This document shows positions 31,697-42,408 of a stretch of DNA of 64,000 nucleotides, in pieces. Below the pieces are notes generated by a model that was given only the letters and a program-made list of their open reading frames with translations, had not been told where the DNA came from and did no database searches. The stretch is taken from contig WGLL01000005.1 in NCBI GenBank assembly GCA_016125585.1, positions 372,001 to 436,000 of the forward strand, in the 5' to 3' direction. How positions within the stretch are numbered: position 1 is the first letter of the stretch; each line of letters begins with the position of its first letter. A program made the translations under genes and the position numbers. This DNA is from Caulobacter sp. (GTDB lineage: Bacteria > Pseudomonadota > Alphaproteobacteria > Caulobacterales > Caulobacteraceae).

Positions 31697-34600
31697 ATGG
31701 CTGTGATTTCTGGCGGCGCGGGGGACGACAGTCTTGTCGGGACCGACGAAGACGATGTGATGTCCGGCGGCGCCGGCAATGATCAGATCATCGGCTATGA
31801 CGGCAACGACGTCCTTCTTGGCGGCGACGGCGACGACGACCTTTCGGGTGGAGCCGGCGATGATCGGATCAGCGGCGGGGCAGGGAATGACGTCCTGTGG
31901 GGTGGCGACGGTTTCGACATTGTCGACTACAGCGACGCCGTGGCCGGCGTCACGGTCGCCCTGGACTACTATGGCCCCGAAGGCCAGTGGCAGGACACGG
32001 GCAGCGCCGGGGTGGACCAGGTTCTCGACTTCGAAGGGATCATCGGGTCGGCCTTCGCGGACGACCTGAGCGGCGCCCGCTCGGCGGATGGCGGCGCCGG
32101 CGACGACCGGCTGCAGGGAACCTACGGTGACGATGTCCTGACCGGCGGCTCGGGTCGCGACACCTTCGTCGCCACATATGGCCAGGACGTCATCACGGAC
32201 TTTGCGGCCGGCGACGCCGGAGACCAGATCCAGGCAGGCGCCTACTATGGCTATCAGAGCCTCGTGCAGCAGGGCCGCGACACGTTGGTGGTCTTCGAGG
32301 CGGGGGTCAGCATCCTGCTGACCGGCGTTGTGGCCTCTGCCATGACCGTCGCCAACTTCGTTTTCAAGGCCGGAACGCCGCCCGTCCCGATGGACCTGAC
32401 CGGAACCGCGGGGACCGACCTTTTCGACGGCGGCGAGGCCGATGACAGCCTGCGCGGACTTGGCGGCGACGACCTTCTGCGTGGTCAGGGCGGGGCGGAT
32501 ACTCTGGACGGCGGCGACGGCGACGACCGCCTTGAGGGCGGTCGAGGCAATGACCTGCTCACCGGCGGCGCCGGCGCCGACACCTTTGTTTTCCGGCTAG
32601 GCGACAATGAGGACACCATTGTCGACTTCAACACCGCAGAGGGTGACCAGCTGATCCTCGAAGGGCCGTTCAGCTTTTCCTGGGTCCAGGACGGTCCCAA
32701 TGTGGTGATCTACCCGTTCGGCGGGGGGCAGATCGTCCTGAGCGGCGTCACCTATTCGCCGGACCTTTACAACGCGATCCATCTGGGTGGACCCAGTTTT
32801 GGCTACACCCGGACCGGGACAGCCAGCGGCGACACCATCGTCGGCGACGACCGCAACGAGATCATGCTCGGTCTGGAGGGCGATGATGCGCTGTCGGGCG
32901 CCGGCGGCATGGATCGACTGGAAGGCGGCGAGGGCGCGGACAACCTGTCGGGCGGTGACGGGGGCGACATCCTGATCGGCGGGGCCGGCGACGACCTGCT
33001 GACCGGCAGTGCGGGCGCCGACACATTTGTCTTCGACCTGCAGGGCGGGGCAGACCGGATCGCCGATTTCAATCCGGCCGAAGATCTTCTGGATGTCACG
33101 GCCTTCGGCGCCTATGCCAAGTCCCAGACAGGCTCTGACACGAAGATCACCTTTGCGGATGGATCGTCTGTCGTGCTGACCGGAGTTCAAGCCTCGGCAA
33201 TCAACGATAATCACTTTCTTGGACTTTCGCCGCCTCCGCCGCCTCCACCCCCGCCACCCCCGCCTCCGCCTCCGCCGCCCTCACCCCCGCCTCCGGGCGT
33301 CTATGAGCGGTTTCTCGAGGGCGGGGTCGGCAACGATGCAATCACCGGCGACGGCCGGAATGACTCCATCGACGGATACCAGGGCCGTGACACGCTGGAT
33401 GGCGGCGACGGCCATGATCGCCTGGACGGCGGCGTCGGCGACGACCGGCTGCTCGGCGGCGCCGGCGACGATCTGCTGATTGGCGGGCTGGGATCCGACA
33501 TCATGACCGGCGGGTCCGGCGCCGACACCTTCTGGCTGGAAAGCGGCAGTGGCCATGACGTCATCACCGACTTCGAACACGGCGTCGACAAGCTCGACGT
33601 GCACCTCTACGGCTCTCTGGTCTCGATAAGCCAGTCCGGCCCGGACGCGGTCATTGCTTTCGCCGGCGGTTCAAATCTGCGTTTGCTGGGGGTGCAAGCC
33701 AATACCCTGAGCCTGGCCGACTTCATCGGGCTTGCCGTTTTGCCGCCTGTCAGTGCGACTCCGAATGTCGTCACCGGGACCGGCGCTGCCGATGCTCTGT
33801 TGGGGACGGTTCTGCGCGATTCGATTTCGGGCCTTGCCGGCAACGACGTCATCTATGGCGTTTCGAGCGACGACTCCGTCGATGGCGGGACTGGCATAGA
33901 TTACGTCGACATCGCCGCCCTTGCCGGAAGCGGTCCTCTGACCGTCGATATCTCCAAGGCGGCGGCCGGGATTGTGCAGTCGGTCGGGGTCATAGGATCG
34001 CTGGTCAACGTGGAGCGGATCAGCTTCTACGGAAGTGAAAACACCGACGAGGTCACAGGCTACAGCTACAACGACACCCTGCTGGGAGCCGGCGGAGACG
34101 ACCTGCTGCGAGGCGGGGGTGGAGATGATCAGCTTGAGGGTGGAGACGGGGACGACGCGCTCTACGGCGGCGCGGGCTCTGACACGCTTTTTGGCGATGA
34201 ATACAACGGGGTGAGTTCAGATACCGCCAGGCCGGGCAATGACTATCTCGACGGCGGCGACGGCGACGATGTTCTGAACGGCCTTGCCGGCGATGATGTT
34301 CTAATAGGCGGCTCGGGCCGCGACAGCCTCGCCGGCGGCGAGGGTTCGGATACGCTCGACGGCGGCGATGGCGACGACACCCTGTCCGAGTCGGTTAACC
34401 ACGCCGGCGCCAATATTCTTCGCGGCGGCGCCGGCGACGATATCATTACGACGACCTGGCGGGACACGATCGACGGCGGTAGCGGAAGCGACCTCCTGAA
34501 CCTTTCGCTGGACTGGAATGCGACCGAAGCGCTGGTCCTGGATATCGGCGCTTCTGCCAATGGCATTGTGCAGCAGCTGGTGACCGGCGGCAGCGTGGTC

Positions 34601-37090
34601 AACATCGAGCGCGGCAACATCCACGCCGGTGACGGCGCGGATCAGATCACTGGCGGATACCTGGACGATACCCTGGCGGGTGCGGGCGGCGACGACGTCC
34701 TTGTCGGCGGCGGGGGCGCCGACATTCTGGATGGCGGCGAGGGCAATGACTGGCTGAACGGCGGCGCTGGCGCTGACGTGCTCGCCGGCGGGTCCGGTTC
34801 GGACACCTTCGCCTTTTCCGCCGGCGGCGGCGCGGACCGGATTTTCGATTTCCAGATCGGCGTGGATCTTATCGACGTCTCGGCGTTCGGAGCGACGCAG
34901 TCGCGGGTGCAACAAGGGCAGGACACCTTGATCACCTTCGCTGACGGCTCGACCGTCCTGGTGCTCAACACGCAGGCGTCCGCTCTGACGGACGCGTCTT
35001 TCGTTGGTCTCTCGGCGCCGCCACCGCCGCCTCCTCCGCCGCCGCCACCGCCTCCTCCGCCGCCGCCGCCCCCTCCTCCTCCGCCGCCGCCTCCTGAGGG
35101 CGACAGGACGCTGGTCGGCACGGCGGCCGGGGAGACGATAGAGGGCGACAGCCGCAACGAACTGATTCAGGGCCTTGGCGGCCATGACAGCCTCTACGGC
35201 TTCGGCGGCGACGACCGGCTCGAGGGCGGGGCGGGCAACGACAAGCTCTATGGCGGCGACGGCGATGACGTGCTCGTCGGCGGGGCCGGGACCGACACCC
35301 TGACCGGGGGCGAGGGCGCCGATGTCTTCGTCATGGCGCCGGGCTCGGCGGGCAACACCATCACCGACTTCGTCCAGGGCGAAGACCTGATCGATATCTC
35401 GGCCTATGGCGGCTATGTGCGGATCGCGCAGCTGACCGGCGGCGCGCGGATCGTCTTCTCGGACGGCGCCTATCTGAGCCTCAACGGCATCCAGGGGAGC
35501 GACCTGACCGAGGCTGACTTCATCACCGGCGCGGTGTCTCCGCCACCACCTCCGCCACCTCCTCCACCACCGTCGCCGCCGCCGACCTATGCGTTGATCA
35601 CCGGCACGGCGTCGAGCGAGACGCTGAACGGCGCCTCGAGCCGGGATCAGATCCAGGGCCTGGACGGAGACGACGTGCTGAACGGCGCCGCGGCCGATGA
35701 CCTGCTGCAGGGCGGCGACGGGGCCGACACGCTCGACGGCGGGGCCGGGGACGACATCCTGACCGGCGGACAGGGCGCCGACCGCTTCGTCGCCAGCGTC
35801 GGCGGCGGTAACGACACCATCACCGACTTCGTGGTCGGGACGGACCTGATCGATGTGACGGCCTTCGGGGGTTATCAGTCGATCGCTCAGGATGGCTCGG
35901 ATGCGCTGGTCACCCTGGCCAGCGGCGTGACCCTGCGGCTGAGCGGGATCACCGCCTCGACGGTGACCGACGCCAGCTTCATCGGCCTGCCGGCGCCTCC
36001 TCCCCCTCCGCCACCCCCTCCGCCACCCCCGCCGCCGCCTCCGCCACCGCCTCCGCCGCCGGAAGGCGACAGGACGCTGGTCGGCACGGCGGCAGGAGAG
36101 ACCATTGAGGGCGACAGCCGCAACGAACTGATCCAGGGCCTTGGCGGCCATGACAGCCTGTATGGCATCGGCGGCGACGACCGGCTTGAGGGCGGGGCGG
36201 GCAACGACAAGCTCTATGGCGGCGACGGCGACGACGTGCTCGTCGGCGGGGCCGGGACCGACACCCTGACCGGCGGGGCCGGCGCTGATGTGTTCGTCAT
36301 GGCGCCGGGCTCGGCGGGCAACACCATTACCGACTTTGTGCAGGGCGAGGACCTGATCGATATCTCGGCCTATGGCGGCTATGTGCGGATCGCGCAGCTG
36401 ACGGGCGGGGCGCGGATCGTCTTCTCGGACGGCGCCTATCTGAGCCTGAACGGCATCCAGGCGAGCGACCTGACCGAGGCCGACTTCATCACCGGCGCGG
36501 TGTCTCCGCCGCCGCCACCTCCTCCGCCACCGCCGCCACCTCCTCCGCCACCGCCTCCACCTCCTCCGCCACCACCACCACCACCGCCGCCGCCTCCGGA
36601 AGGCGACCGGACGCTGGTCGGCACAGCGGCGGGGGAGACCATCGAGGGCGATGGCCGCAATGAGCTGATCCAGGGCCTTGGCGGCCATGACAGCCTGTAT
36701 GGTTTCGACGGCAATGACCGGCTTGAGGGCGGGGCGGGCAACGACAAGCTCTACGGCGACGACGTCCTCGTCGGCGGGGCGGGGACAGACACCCTGACCG
36801 GCGGGGCCGGCGCCGATGTCTTCGTCATGGCGCCGGGCTCGGCCGGCAATACCATCACCGACTTCGTCCAGGGCGAGGACCTGATCGATATCTCGGCCTA
36901 TGGCGCCTATGTGCGCATCGCCCAGCTGGTCAGCGGCGCGCGGATCGTCTTCGCCGACGGCGCCTATCTGAGCCTGAACGGGGTTCAGGCCGCCGACCTG
37001 ACCGAGGCCGATTTCATCGGTCTGGCGACGCCGATGCCGGAGGACCCGCCGAAGGGCGATGAGGCGACCGATCAGGGGTGGCTGCTGTAG
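31697..37090 (+). CDS. Giant RTX (hemolysin-type Ca-binding repeat) protein with poly-proline linkers
   Basis: 1797 aa; dozens of GGxGxDxLx nonapeptides ([24 protein letters not shown]), ADTFVF...ITDF modules, five long proline runs. Confidence 0.93.
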   Translation: MAVISGGAGDDSLVGTDEDDVMSGGAGNDQIIGYDGNDVLLGGDGDDDLSGGAGDDRISGGAGNDVLWGGDGFDIVDYSDAVAGVTVALDYYGPEGQWQDTGSAGVDQVLDFEGIIGSAFADDLSGARSADGGAGDDRLQGTYGDDVLTGGSGRDTFVATYGQDVITDFAAGDAGDQIQAGAYYGYQSLVQQGRDTLVVFEAGVSILLTGVVASAMTVANFVFKAGTPPVPMDLTGTAGTDLFDGGEADDSLRGLGGDDLLRGQGGADTLDGGDGDDRLEGGRGNDLLTGGAGADTFVFRLGDNEDTIVDFNTAEGDQLILEGPFSFSWVQDGPNVVIYPFGGGQIVLSGVTYSPDLYNAIHLGGPSFGYTRTGTASGDTIVGDDRNEIMLGLEGDDALSGAGGMDRLEGGEGADNLSGGDGGDILIGGAGDDLLTGSAGADTFVFDLQGGADRIADFNPAEDLLDVTAFGAYAKSQTGSDTKITFADGSSVVLTGVQASAINDNHFLGLSPPPPPPPPPPPPPPPPPSPPPPGVYERFLEGGVGNDAITGDGRNDSIDGYQGRDTLDGGDGHDRLDGGVGDDRLLGGAGDDLLIGGLGSDIMTGGSGADTFWLESGSGHDVITDFEHGVDKLDVHLYGSLVSISQSGPDAVIAFAGGSNLRLLGVQANTLSLADFIGLAVLPPVSATPNVVTGTGAADALLGTVLRDSISGLAGNDVIYGVSSDDSVDGGTGIDYVDIAALAGSGPLTVDISKAAAGIVQSVGVIGSLVNVERISFYGSENTDEVTGYSYNDTLLGAGGDDLLRGGGGDDQLEGGDGDDALYGGAGSDTLFGDEYNGVSSDTARPGNDYLDGGDGDDVLNGLAGDDVLIGGSGRDSLAGGEGSDTLDGGDGDDTLSESVNHAGANILRGGAGDDIITTTWRDTIDGGSGSDLLNLSLDWNATEALVLDIGASANGIVQQLVTGGSVVNIERGNIHAGDGADQITGGYLDDTLAGAGGDDVLVGGGGADILDGGEGNDWLNGGAGADVLAGGSGSDTFAFSAGGGADRIFDFQIGVDLIDVSAFGATQSRVQQGQDTLITFADGSTVLVLNTQASALTDASFVGLSAPPPPPPPPPPPPPPPPPPPPPPPPPPEGDRTLVGTAAGETIEGDSRNELIQGLGGHDSLYGFGGDDRLEGGAGNDKLYGGDGDDVLVGGAGTDTLTGGEGADVFVMAPGSAGNTITDFVQGEDLIDISAYGGYVRIAQLTGGARIVFSDGAYLSLNGIQGSDLTEADFITGAVSPPPPPPPPPPPSPPPTYALITGTASSETLNGASSRDQIQGLDGDDVLNGAAADDLLQGGDGADTLDGGAGDDILTGGQGADRFVASVGGGNDTITDFVVGTDLIDVTAFGGYQSIAQDGSDALVTLASGVTLRLSGITASTVTDASFIGLPAPPPPPPPPPPPPPPPPPPPPPPEGDRTLVGTAAGETIEGDSRNELIQGLGGHDSLYGIGGDDRLEGGAGNDKLYGGDGDDVLVGGAGTDTLTGGAGADVFVMAPGSAGNTITDFVQGEDLIDISAYGGYVRIAQLTGGARIVFSDGAYLSLNGIQASDLTEADFITGAVSPPPPPPPPPPPPPPPPPPPPPPPPPPPPPPPEGDRTLVGTAAGETIEGDGRNELIQGLGGHDSLYGFDGNDRLEGGAGNDKLYGDDVLVGGAGTDTLTGGAGADVFVMAPGSAGNTITDFVQGEDLIDISAYGAYVRIAQLVSGARIVFADGAYLSLNGVQAADLTEADFIGLATPMPEDPPKGDEATDQGWLL
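35096..35539 (+). repeat. Intragenic RTX module copy 1
   Basis: [35 protein letters not shown]...ADFITGAVS; near-identical to 36062-36505. Confidence 0.9.
36062..36505 (+). repeat. Intragenic RTX module copy 2
   Basis: Near-identical protein and DNA sequence to copy 1. Confidence 0.9.
36599..37020 (+). repeat. Intragenic RTX module copy 3 (one nonapeptide shortened)
   Basis: [35 protein letters not shown]...[11 protein letters not shown] (lacks GDG of copies 1 and 2). Confidence 0.88.
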
Positions 37091-37110
37091 CCTGATCAGC
37101 GGCCGGCAGG

Positions 37111-37138
37111 GCGAGGCGATGTGATTTCATCGCCTCGC
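37111..37138. terminator. Hairpin between RTX gene and pgsA
   Basis: GCGAGGCGATG-TGATTT-CATCGCCTCGC, 11-bp perfect arms; no U-tract. Confidence 0.5.
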
Positions 37139-37219
37139 AACCTGGCCTAGGGTGCCGCGTCGGCGAACAGGTCGCTCGATCAACGATCGTCGGGCGGATC
37201 ATCGTCCGGCCAGGGGCGT

Positions 37220-37804
37220 TTGCGGTCAATGAAACACATCCCCAACCTTCTTACCCTTGGCCGGCTGGTCCTGACGCTGGCGGTATTTCTGGCTCTCTGC
37301 GCCGGGGCGGTGGGGCTATGCGACGCCCTGGCGATCTACAGCTTCGCCTTCTGGGGCTTCGTCATTGCGGCGGTGACCGACTTCCTTGACGGCTGGCTGG
37401 CCCGCAGGTGGCAGGTCGAGAGCCTCGCCGGCGCCATTCTCGATCCTATTGCTGACAAGGTGCTGGTGGCGGGCGCCGTGGTTGGGCTGGCGGCCAATGG
37501 CGATCAGATCGCAGCCCTGGCGGGCGGATTGATCCTGTTCCGCGAATTCGCCGTCAGCGCCTTGCGCGAGGTGCTGGCCCCGCGCGGCCTTCGATTGCCG
37601 GTGACCATGCTGGCCAAGTGGAAGACAACCCTGCAGCTGGTCGCTCTGGCGGCCGCGTTGCTGCGGCTTGCGCCGCCGCCCTGGTTGACCGGACCGGTCA
37701 GTCTTGGCGTTGACGTCGCCCTGTGGCTGGCGGCGCTGGTCACGGTCTGGACCGGCGTTGAGTATGGCCTGGCCGCCCGCAAGGCGCTCAGGGCGGCGAG
37801 CTGA
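37220..37804 (+). CDS. pgsA: CDP-diacylglycerol--glycerol-3-phosphate 3-phosphatidyltransferase
   Basis: IPNLLTLGRLVLTLAVF...AAVTDFLDGWLARRWQVESLAGAILDPIADKVLVAG (CDP-alcohol phosphotransferase motif). Confidence 0.94.
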   Translation: MRSMKHIPNLLTLGRLVLTLAVFLALCAGAVGLCDALAIYSFAFWGFVIAAVTDFLDGWLARRWQVESLAGAILDPIADKVLVAGAVVGLAANGDQIAALAGGLILFREFAVSALREVLAPRGLRLPVTMLAKWKTTLQLVALAAALLRLAPPPWLTGPVSLGVDVALWLAALVTVWTGVEYGLAARKALRAAS

Positions 37805-37954
37805 CTATTCCGCCGCCAGCAGGCGGGGCGGGGCCTCGTCCTCCTCGACGGTCTCCTCGTCGGTCGGCCCGAACAGCAGCCAGTCGGTCTCGACCTCCCG
37901 GTCGAGTCGCATCAGTCGCATCAACATGCAGGGTCCCAACGCCTGGAACATCAT
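37805..37954 (-). CDS. Small protein (49 aa), candidate iron-responsive gene
   Basis: MMFQALGPCMLMRLMRLDREVETDWLLFGPTDEETVEEDEAPPRLLAAE; GGAGGCG SD just upstream; Fur-like box further upstream. Confidence 0.5.
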   Translation of the reverse strand: MMFQALGPCMLMRLMRLDREVETDWLLFGPTDEETVEEDEAPPRLLAAE

Positions 37955-37977
37955 GATCGCCTCCGGGACTCATTCAA

Positions 37978-37998
37978 TGCAAGTGAGAATGACTCGCA
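37978..37998 (-). promoter_or_regulatory. Fur-like box
   Basis: TGCGAGTCATTCTCACTTGCA (minus strand), 7 of 10 dyad pairs matched, resembles alphaproteobacterial Fur/iron boxes. Confidence 0.5.
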
Positions 37999-38061
37999 AA
38001 TGAGGTCGGGGCAAGGCGGGTGACCTGATCCGTCGACCTGCCCGTCAGCGCCGGCGCCGGA

Positions 38062-38955
38062 TCAGGACATGGGATTGGGCGGAGGGCTCGGGTCGGGCAG
38101 GGGGATGAACTCGTCGTGGTCAAGGTCGGGCAGCTTCATGCGGCCGGCCTTCCAGTCGGCCCGGGCCTGATCGATCCGCTCCTTCGACGAGGAGACGAAG
38201 TTCCAGTCGATGAACCGTGGGCCCACGGGCTCGCCGCCGAGCAGCATCACGGTCGAGGCTTCCAGCGCCTTCACCGCCACGGTGTCGCCCGGCTTGAACA
38301 CCGCCATCTGGCCGACGCCGATGGTCTGGCCGTCGATTTCCACCGACCCCCTGGCGACATAGGCCGCCCGCTCGGGATATTCGGCCGGCAGGGCGGCCGT
38401 CGCGCCGGCCGCCAGCTCCCAGTGGACATAGAAGAGCGGCGAGAACACCGGCACCCTGGCCTCGGCGCCGAACGCCTTACCGGCGACCAGCCGGGCGGCC
38501 ATGCCGCCACCCTCGTAGAAGGGCAGATCGCCGTCGCCCTCGTGATGGCTGAAGGCCGGGGCCACCTCTTCCGATTCGGTGGGCAGGGCCAGCCAGGTCT
38601 GGATGCCGTCCATCCGTCCGCCCTTGGCGCGCAGGTCCTCGAAGCGTTCAGAATGGGTGATGCCGCGACCGGCGGTCATCCAGTTGACCTCGCCGGGCCG
38701 GATGACGATCTCGCTGCCGAGACTGTCGCGGTGGGTCATCGCCCCCTCGAACAGATAGCTCAGGGTCGATAGACCGATATGGGGATGGGGCCGCACATCG
38801 ACATTGCGGGGAAAGCCCGGCTGGAAATCGGCGGGACCCATGTGGTCGAAGAAGATGAAGGGGCCGACCATGCGGTGCGGCGCATAGGGCAGGACGCGGC
38901 CGACCTCGAAGCCCCCCAGGTCCTTGCGTCGCTGGTCGATGACAAGTTCGATCAT
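38062..38955 (-). CDS. Pirin family protein
   Basis: RRKDLGGFEVGRVLPYAPHRMVGPFIFFDHMGPADF...VRPHPHIGLSTLSYLFEGAMTHRDSLG. Confidence 0.95.
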   Translation of the reverse strand: MIELVIDQRRKDLGGFEVGRVLPYAPHRMVGPFIFFDHMGPADFQPGFPRNVDVRPHPHIGLSTLSYLFEGAMTHRDSLGSEIVIRPGEVNWMTAGRGITHSERFEDLRAKGGRMDGIQTWLALPTESEEVAPAFSHHEGDGDLPFYEGGGMAARLVAGKAFGAEARVPVFSPLFYVHWELAAGATAALPAEYPERAAYVARGSVEIDGQTIGVGQMAVFKPGDTVAVKALEASTVMLLGGEPVGPRFIDWNFVSSSKERIDQARADWKAGRMKLPDLDHDEFIPLPDPSPPPNPMS

Positions 38956-39019
38956 GGGGTCCTCGTGGCTGGCAGGCCTGTGCGGCCGGGATGACGCGGA
39001 GCGCCGTCCCCGCAGGGGC

Positions 39020-39595
39020 TTATTTTCGCTCGTAGAGAGCGATCAGCAAGCCCCGACCGATGGCATGGCGATGCAGGAGGTCGCGGATCGCCCCACGCCC
39101 GGGCGTCCGGCCGAGGCCGGCCGGCGCGTCGAGGGCGTAGATCTGGGCGGCGTAGTGATGCGGCCCATGCCCCGGCGGCGGGTCAGGCGGCAGATAGCCG
39201 GCGTCGGCGGCGTCATGCCGCTCGTGATGCGGGGGAAACGGGCCCTCCCGGGTCTCGATCTCGCCCGCTTTGAGCCGCCCGTCGCGGGGCGGCAGATCCT
39301 GCACCAGGGCATGAATCAGCGGCGCCGGGGTCGGGCTGTCGGCATCCTCGATGACCAGAAGCAGCGTGCGGGCCTCGGCCGGAACGCCCCGCCAGACGAA
39401 GGGCGGGGAGAGCCCCTTGCCGTCGGCGGTGAAGAGGCGGGGCAGGGTCGGACCGTCGAAGGCGGCGCTTTCCAGCGTGAGGCTTTCAGGCACGGTCGCC
39501 AGGGCCGGGTCATTATAAAGAATCTGGTCCAGCCCGGGCCGTATGCCGGCGATGGCGTGACCGAGGATGGTGGGCAGGCTCTTGAACAGCGACAT
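39020..39595 (-). CDS. YbhB/YbcL family (PEBP/Raf kinase inhibitor-like) protein
   Basis: SPPFVWRGVPAEARTLLLVIEDADSPTPAPLIHALVQDLP...GPHHYAAQIYALD. Confidence 0.9.
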   Translation of the reverse strand: MSLFKSLPTILGHAIAGIRPGLDQILYNDPALATVPESLTLESAAFDGPTLPRLFTADGKGLSPPFVWRGVPAEARTLLLVIEDADSPTPAPLIHALVQDLPPRDGRLKAGEIETREGPFPPHHERHDAADAGYLPPDPPPGHGPHHYAAQIYALDAPAGLGRTPGRGAIRDLLHRHAIGRGLLIALYERK

Positions 39596-39637
39596 GGGGG
39601 CTCCTGGCTGCCGGAACCCCCGGCGCGGCCATCTGGT

Positions 39638-40948
39638 TCAATAGAGGTGCGGATCCGGAATGTTGAGAAGGCGGGCCGGCCCCGGTTGCGCGTCGGCCAG
39701 CGGCTGACCGTCGCCGCCAAATCCGGCCCAGCCGGAGCCGCCGATGACGGCGACTCCGCCGGGGCCCGCCGCGCCCAGGGTCAGGTCGTCCAGCGCTTCA
39801 TGTCCGGCCGCCAGGGTGGACCAGTCCTCGACTCGGCGGCAGTCTGGACTGATCCGCAGCAGAATCACCCGCTGGGGCGAGACGCCGTTCTGGGTGGCGA
39901 CGACGGCGACCGGCGTCGGGGTGCGGTTGCGCTGGCCAAAATCGTAGCCGACCCGGAACAGCCCGTCGGTTCCGGCCATGGCGACCAGGGCGCCGCCCAG
40001 CGGCTCGACCGCGCCGGTCGCCAGGTCGACGCGATGCAGGCCGCTGGGATAGTCGGCGACCAACAGTCCGCCCTTGCCGCAGAGGGCCATGCCCTGGGGC
40101 GCGCCCAGCTCCCGCGACTGGACCAGCAGGTCTAGAGCCACGGCCCCGGGCGCAAGCCGGTACAGCCCGCCGCCGAGGCCATCGCTGGCGTAGACGGCGC
40201 CGTCGGGTCCAAGCGTCACGTCGCCGAGTTGCCGCGCCTGGCCGTCGTCCGGGACCGGATAGCGGCCGAGGATCTCCCCGCTCCCGAGGGCGACCTTGAG
40301 CAGGCCCGAGCGCGCCGGTCCGTCGGAGCCCGGTATCGTCGGGCCCCAGGCCTCGGCCACCCAGACCACGCCGGCGGCCTCATCGACGGCCAGACCGAAG
40401 AGCGCCCCGGTCTGGTCGTCGCCCTTCAGGAAGGGCTCGATCTGGCCGTTCCTGACCTTGAACAGGGTGCGGTCCGTGACGCTGCTGACCAGCCAGCCGC
40501 CCTCGACCGCGGCCAGGCCCTCGAAGATGGCGCCGGGCCGGTTTATCTCGGCCAGGACGGCGACCTGGCCCGCCGGCCGGGCGTTGACGGCCAGGGCCGC
40601 CTCGGTTCCGGCGAACTCCGGCCGGCCGGCGAGCGGCGCCAGAACGGGGTCCGCCGCCATATTCCACGTCAGGCCAAGGGCGGCGTAGGCCGCCAGATGT
40701 TCGATCGCCTCGCCGGGCTTGTCGGCCGCCATCTCGACCCGGGCAAGGCGGATCAGCGATCCCGGGCTGGACGGGTAGAGCCCCAGGGCCTTTTCCAGCA
40801 AGGCCTCGGCGCCGGGCAGGTCTCCAGCCTGGGCGGCGGCGCCGGCCTCCTTGCGCAGGCGAAAATACTGCTCCAGCCGGCTCTCCGGCGCCGCGGCGGC
40901 TGTCAGGCCGAGCATCAGCACCGCCGCCAGGATTGATCGCGTCCGCAT
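39638..40948 (-). CDS. Exported SMP-30/NHL-like beta-propeller protein with N-terminal TPR-like region
   Basis: Signal MRTRSILAAVLMLGLTAAAA; AEALLEKALGLYPSSPGSLIRLARVEM; GLAVDEAAGVVWVAEAW / LGPDGAVYASDGLGGGLYRL blades. Confidence 0.75.
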   Translation of the reverse strand: MRTRSILAAVLMLGLTAAAAPESRLEQYFRLRKEAGAAAQAGDLPGAEALLEKALGLYPSSPGSLIRLARVEMAADKPGEAIEHLAAYAALGLTWNMAADPVLAPLAGRPEFAGTEAALAVNARPAGQVAVLAEINRPGAIFEGLAAVEGGWLVSSVTDRTLFKVRNGQIEPFLKGDDQTGALFGLAVDEAAGVVWVAEAWGPTIPGSDGPARSGLLKVALGSGEILGRYPVPDDGQARQLGDVTLGPDGAVYASDGLGGGLYRLAPGAVALDLLVQSRELGAPQGMALCGKGGLLVADYPSGLHRVDLATGAVEPLGGALVAMAGTDGLFRVGYDFGQRNRTPTPVAVVATQNGVSPQRVILLRISPDCRRVEDWSTLAAGHEALDDLTLGAAGPGGVAVIGGSGWAGFGGDGQPLADAQPGPARLLNIPDPHLY

Positions 40949-41051
40949 CCGCCGCTTCCTTCTTTGCTGCTCAGCATAGGCCAGGATCGAGGGGGCTGCT
41001 ATTGACCGCAACGGTCTTGGCGGCCGCGCGTTGTCGCCGCCTGGAGGGCCC

Positions 41052-41834
41052 GTGCGCTTTATCATCGACACCCATCTTCACTATCGCTTCGCCGATCCCT
41101 GCGAGGTGCTGCTTCTGCTGGAAGCGGCGCGCGGCCCCGATCAGACGGTGCTGTCCGAGCAGCTTGTCTTCAATCCCGGCGCCGATCTCGCCCGGATGGA
41201 TGACGCCGGGACCGGCGAGCGGCGCGTGGTGTTCACCGCCGCCGGAGACGTGGACATCCGCTATCAGGCCGAGGTCGAGGTCGGCCTGCGGGAAACCGGG
41301 CTGACCGGCGCCGAAGAGGCCCTGGTCCGGGATCTGCCGGAAGAGGCCCTGCGATTTCTGCGGCCCAGCCGCTACTGCCCGTCGGACCGCTTCGAGGCCT
41401 TCGCGCAACGCCAGTTCGGGGAGCTGTCGGGAGGCGACAAGGTCGCCGCCATCCTGGCCTGGATCGCCGACCATCTCGACTACCGGGCCGGCGTCAGCGA
41501 CGGGTCGACCACGGCGCTGGAGACCTTCGTCGACCGGGCCGGGGTCTGCCGCGACTTCGCCCATCTGGTCATCACCCTGTGCCGCGCCGCCGAGATTCCG
41601 GCCCGCGCGGTCAGCGCCTATGCCTGGAAGCTGGAGCCGCCGGACATGCATGCGGTGGCCGAGGTCTATGTGGGCGGACGCTGGCGGCTGGTCGACGCCA
41701 CCGGACTGGCGCCGATCGAGGGGCTGGTGCGGGTCGCTACCGGCCTCGATGCGGCCGACATCGCCTTCATGAGCATCTTTGGCCGGGCCGAGCTTCTCGA
41801 GCAGAGCTTCGCGATCCGGCGTCTGGACGGCTGA
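41052..41834 (+). CDS. Transglutaminase-like family protein
   Basis: ALETFVDRAGVCRDFAHLVITLCRAAEIPARAVSAYAWKLEPPDMHAVAEVYVGGRWRLVDATGLAP (Cys-His-Asp). Confidence 0.95.
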   Translation: MRFIIDTHLHYRFADPCEVLLLLEAARGPDQTVLSEQLVFNPGADLARMDDAGTGERRVVFTAAGDVDIRYQAEVEVGLRETGLTGAEEALVRDLPEEALRFLRPSRYCPSDRFEAFAQRQFGELSGGDKVAAILAWIADHLDYRAGVSDGSTTALETFVDRAGVCRDFAHLVITLCRAAEIPARAVSAYAWKLEPPDMHAVAEVYVGGRWRLVDATGLAPIEGLVRVATGLDAADIAFMSIFGRAELLEQSFAIRRLDG

Positions 41835-41843
41835 CGGCCCGTC

Positions 41844-42341
41844 CTATCCGTGCGGGCTGACATAGGGGCTGACCAGCCCCAGCGGCACGGCGGTGCTGTT
41901 CTTGACGCCCCGGATGACGATGCGGCTCTCGATGTTGGAAACAAGACCCAGCGACAGGAGTTTCTCTCTGAGGAAGGCGTCGAAGGCATGCATGTCACGC
42001 GTGACAATACGCATCTCATAGTCGGCCGAGCCGGTGACCGTGGCGCACTGCACCACCTCCGCCCACTTGGTCACGGCCGCTTCGAAGCGGTCGAGATTGT
42101 CCTTGGTCGGAAGGGACAGCTTGACGGTGCAGTAGACCTCGAAATTGAGGCCCAGCAGTTCCCGATCCAGGATCGTGACCCGGCGCTGGATCACCCCGGC
42201 GTCCTCGAGGCGCTTGATCCGCCGCCAGCACGGGCTGGAGGACAGACCGACGCGCTCGGCGATCTCGGCCACCGACAGGCCGGCGTCGTGCTGGATCAGA
42301 TCCAGAATCTTTGCGTCAACTGCGTCAAGCGGCTCAGACAA
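41844..42341 (-). CDS. Lrp/AsnC family transcriptional regulator
   Basis: LDAVDAKILDLIQHDAGLSVAEIAERVGLSSSPCWRRIKRLEDAGVIQRRVTILD; TTG start proposed. Confidence 0.94.
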   Translation of the reverse strand: MSEPLDAVDAKILDLIQHDAGLSVAEIAERVGLSSSPCWRRIKRLEDAGVIQRRVTILDRELLGLNFEVYCTVKLSLPTKDNLDRFEAAVTKWAEVVQCATVTGSADYEMRIVTRDMHAFDAFLREKLLSLGLVSNIESRIVIRGVKNSTAVPLGLVSPYVSPHG

Positions 42342-42388
42342 ACTTTGTTCCCCCGAAAGGCCGGAATACGGCCGCGATCTTGCCGAGT

Positions 42389-42408
42389 CATGCCCCTGTT
42401 CAGGCATG
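42389..42408. promoter_or_regulatory. Candidate Lrp-type operator
   Basis: CATGCC-CCTGTTCA-GGCATG inverted repeat between divergent lrp-like and ior genes. Confidence 0.35.

Noticed and set aside
33229-36598. CCG/CCT-rich runs considered as a CRISPR or non-coding microsatellite locus
   Set aside because: They stay in frame as proline codons inside the RTX CDS.
34301-36688. 795-aa minus-strand ORF opposite the RTX gene
   Set aside because: Antisense of RTX and poly-proline repeats (WWWWRRR / GGGGG runs); no independent coding evidence.
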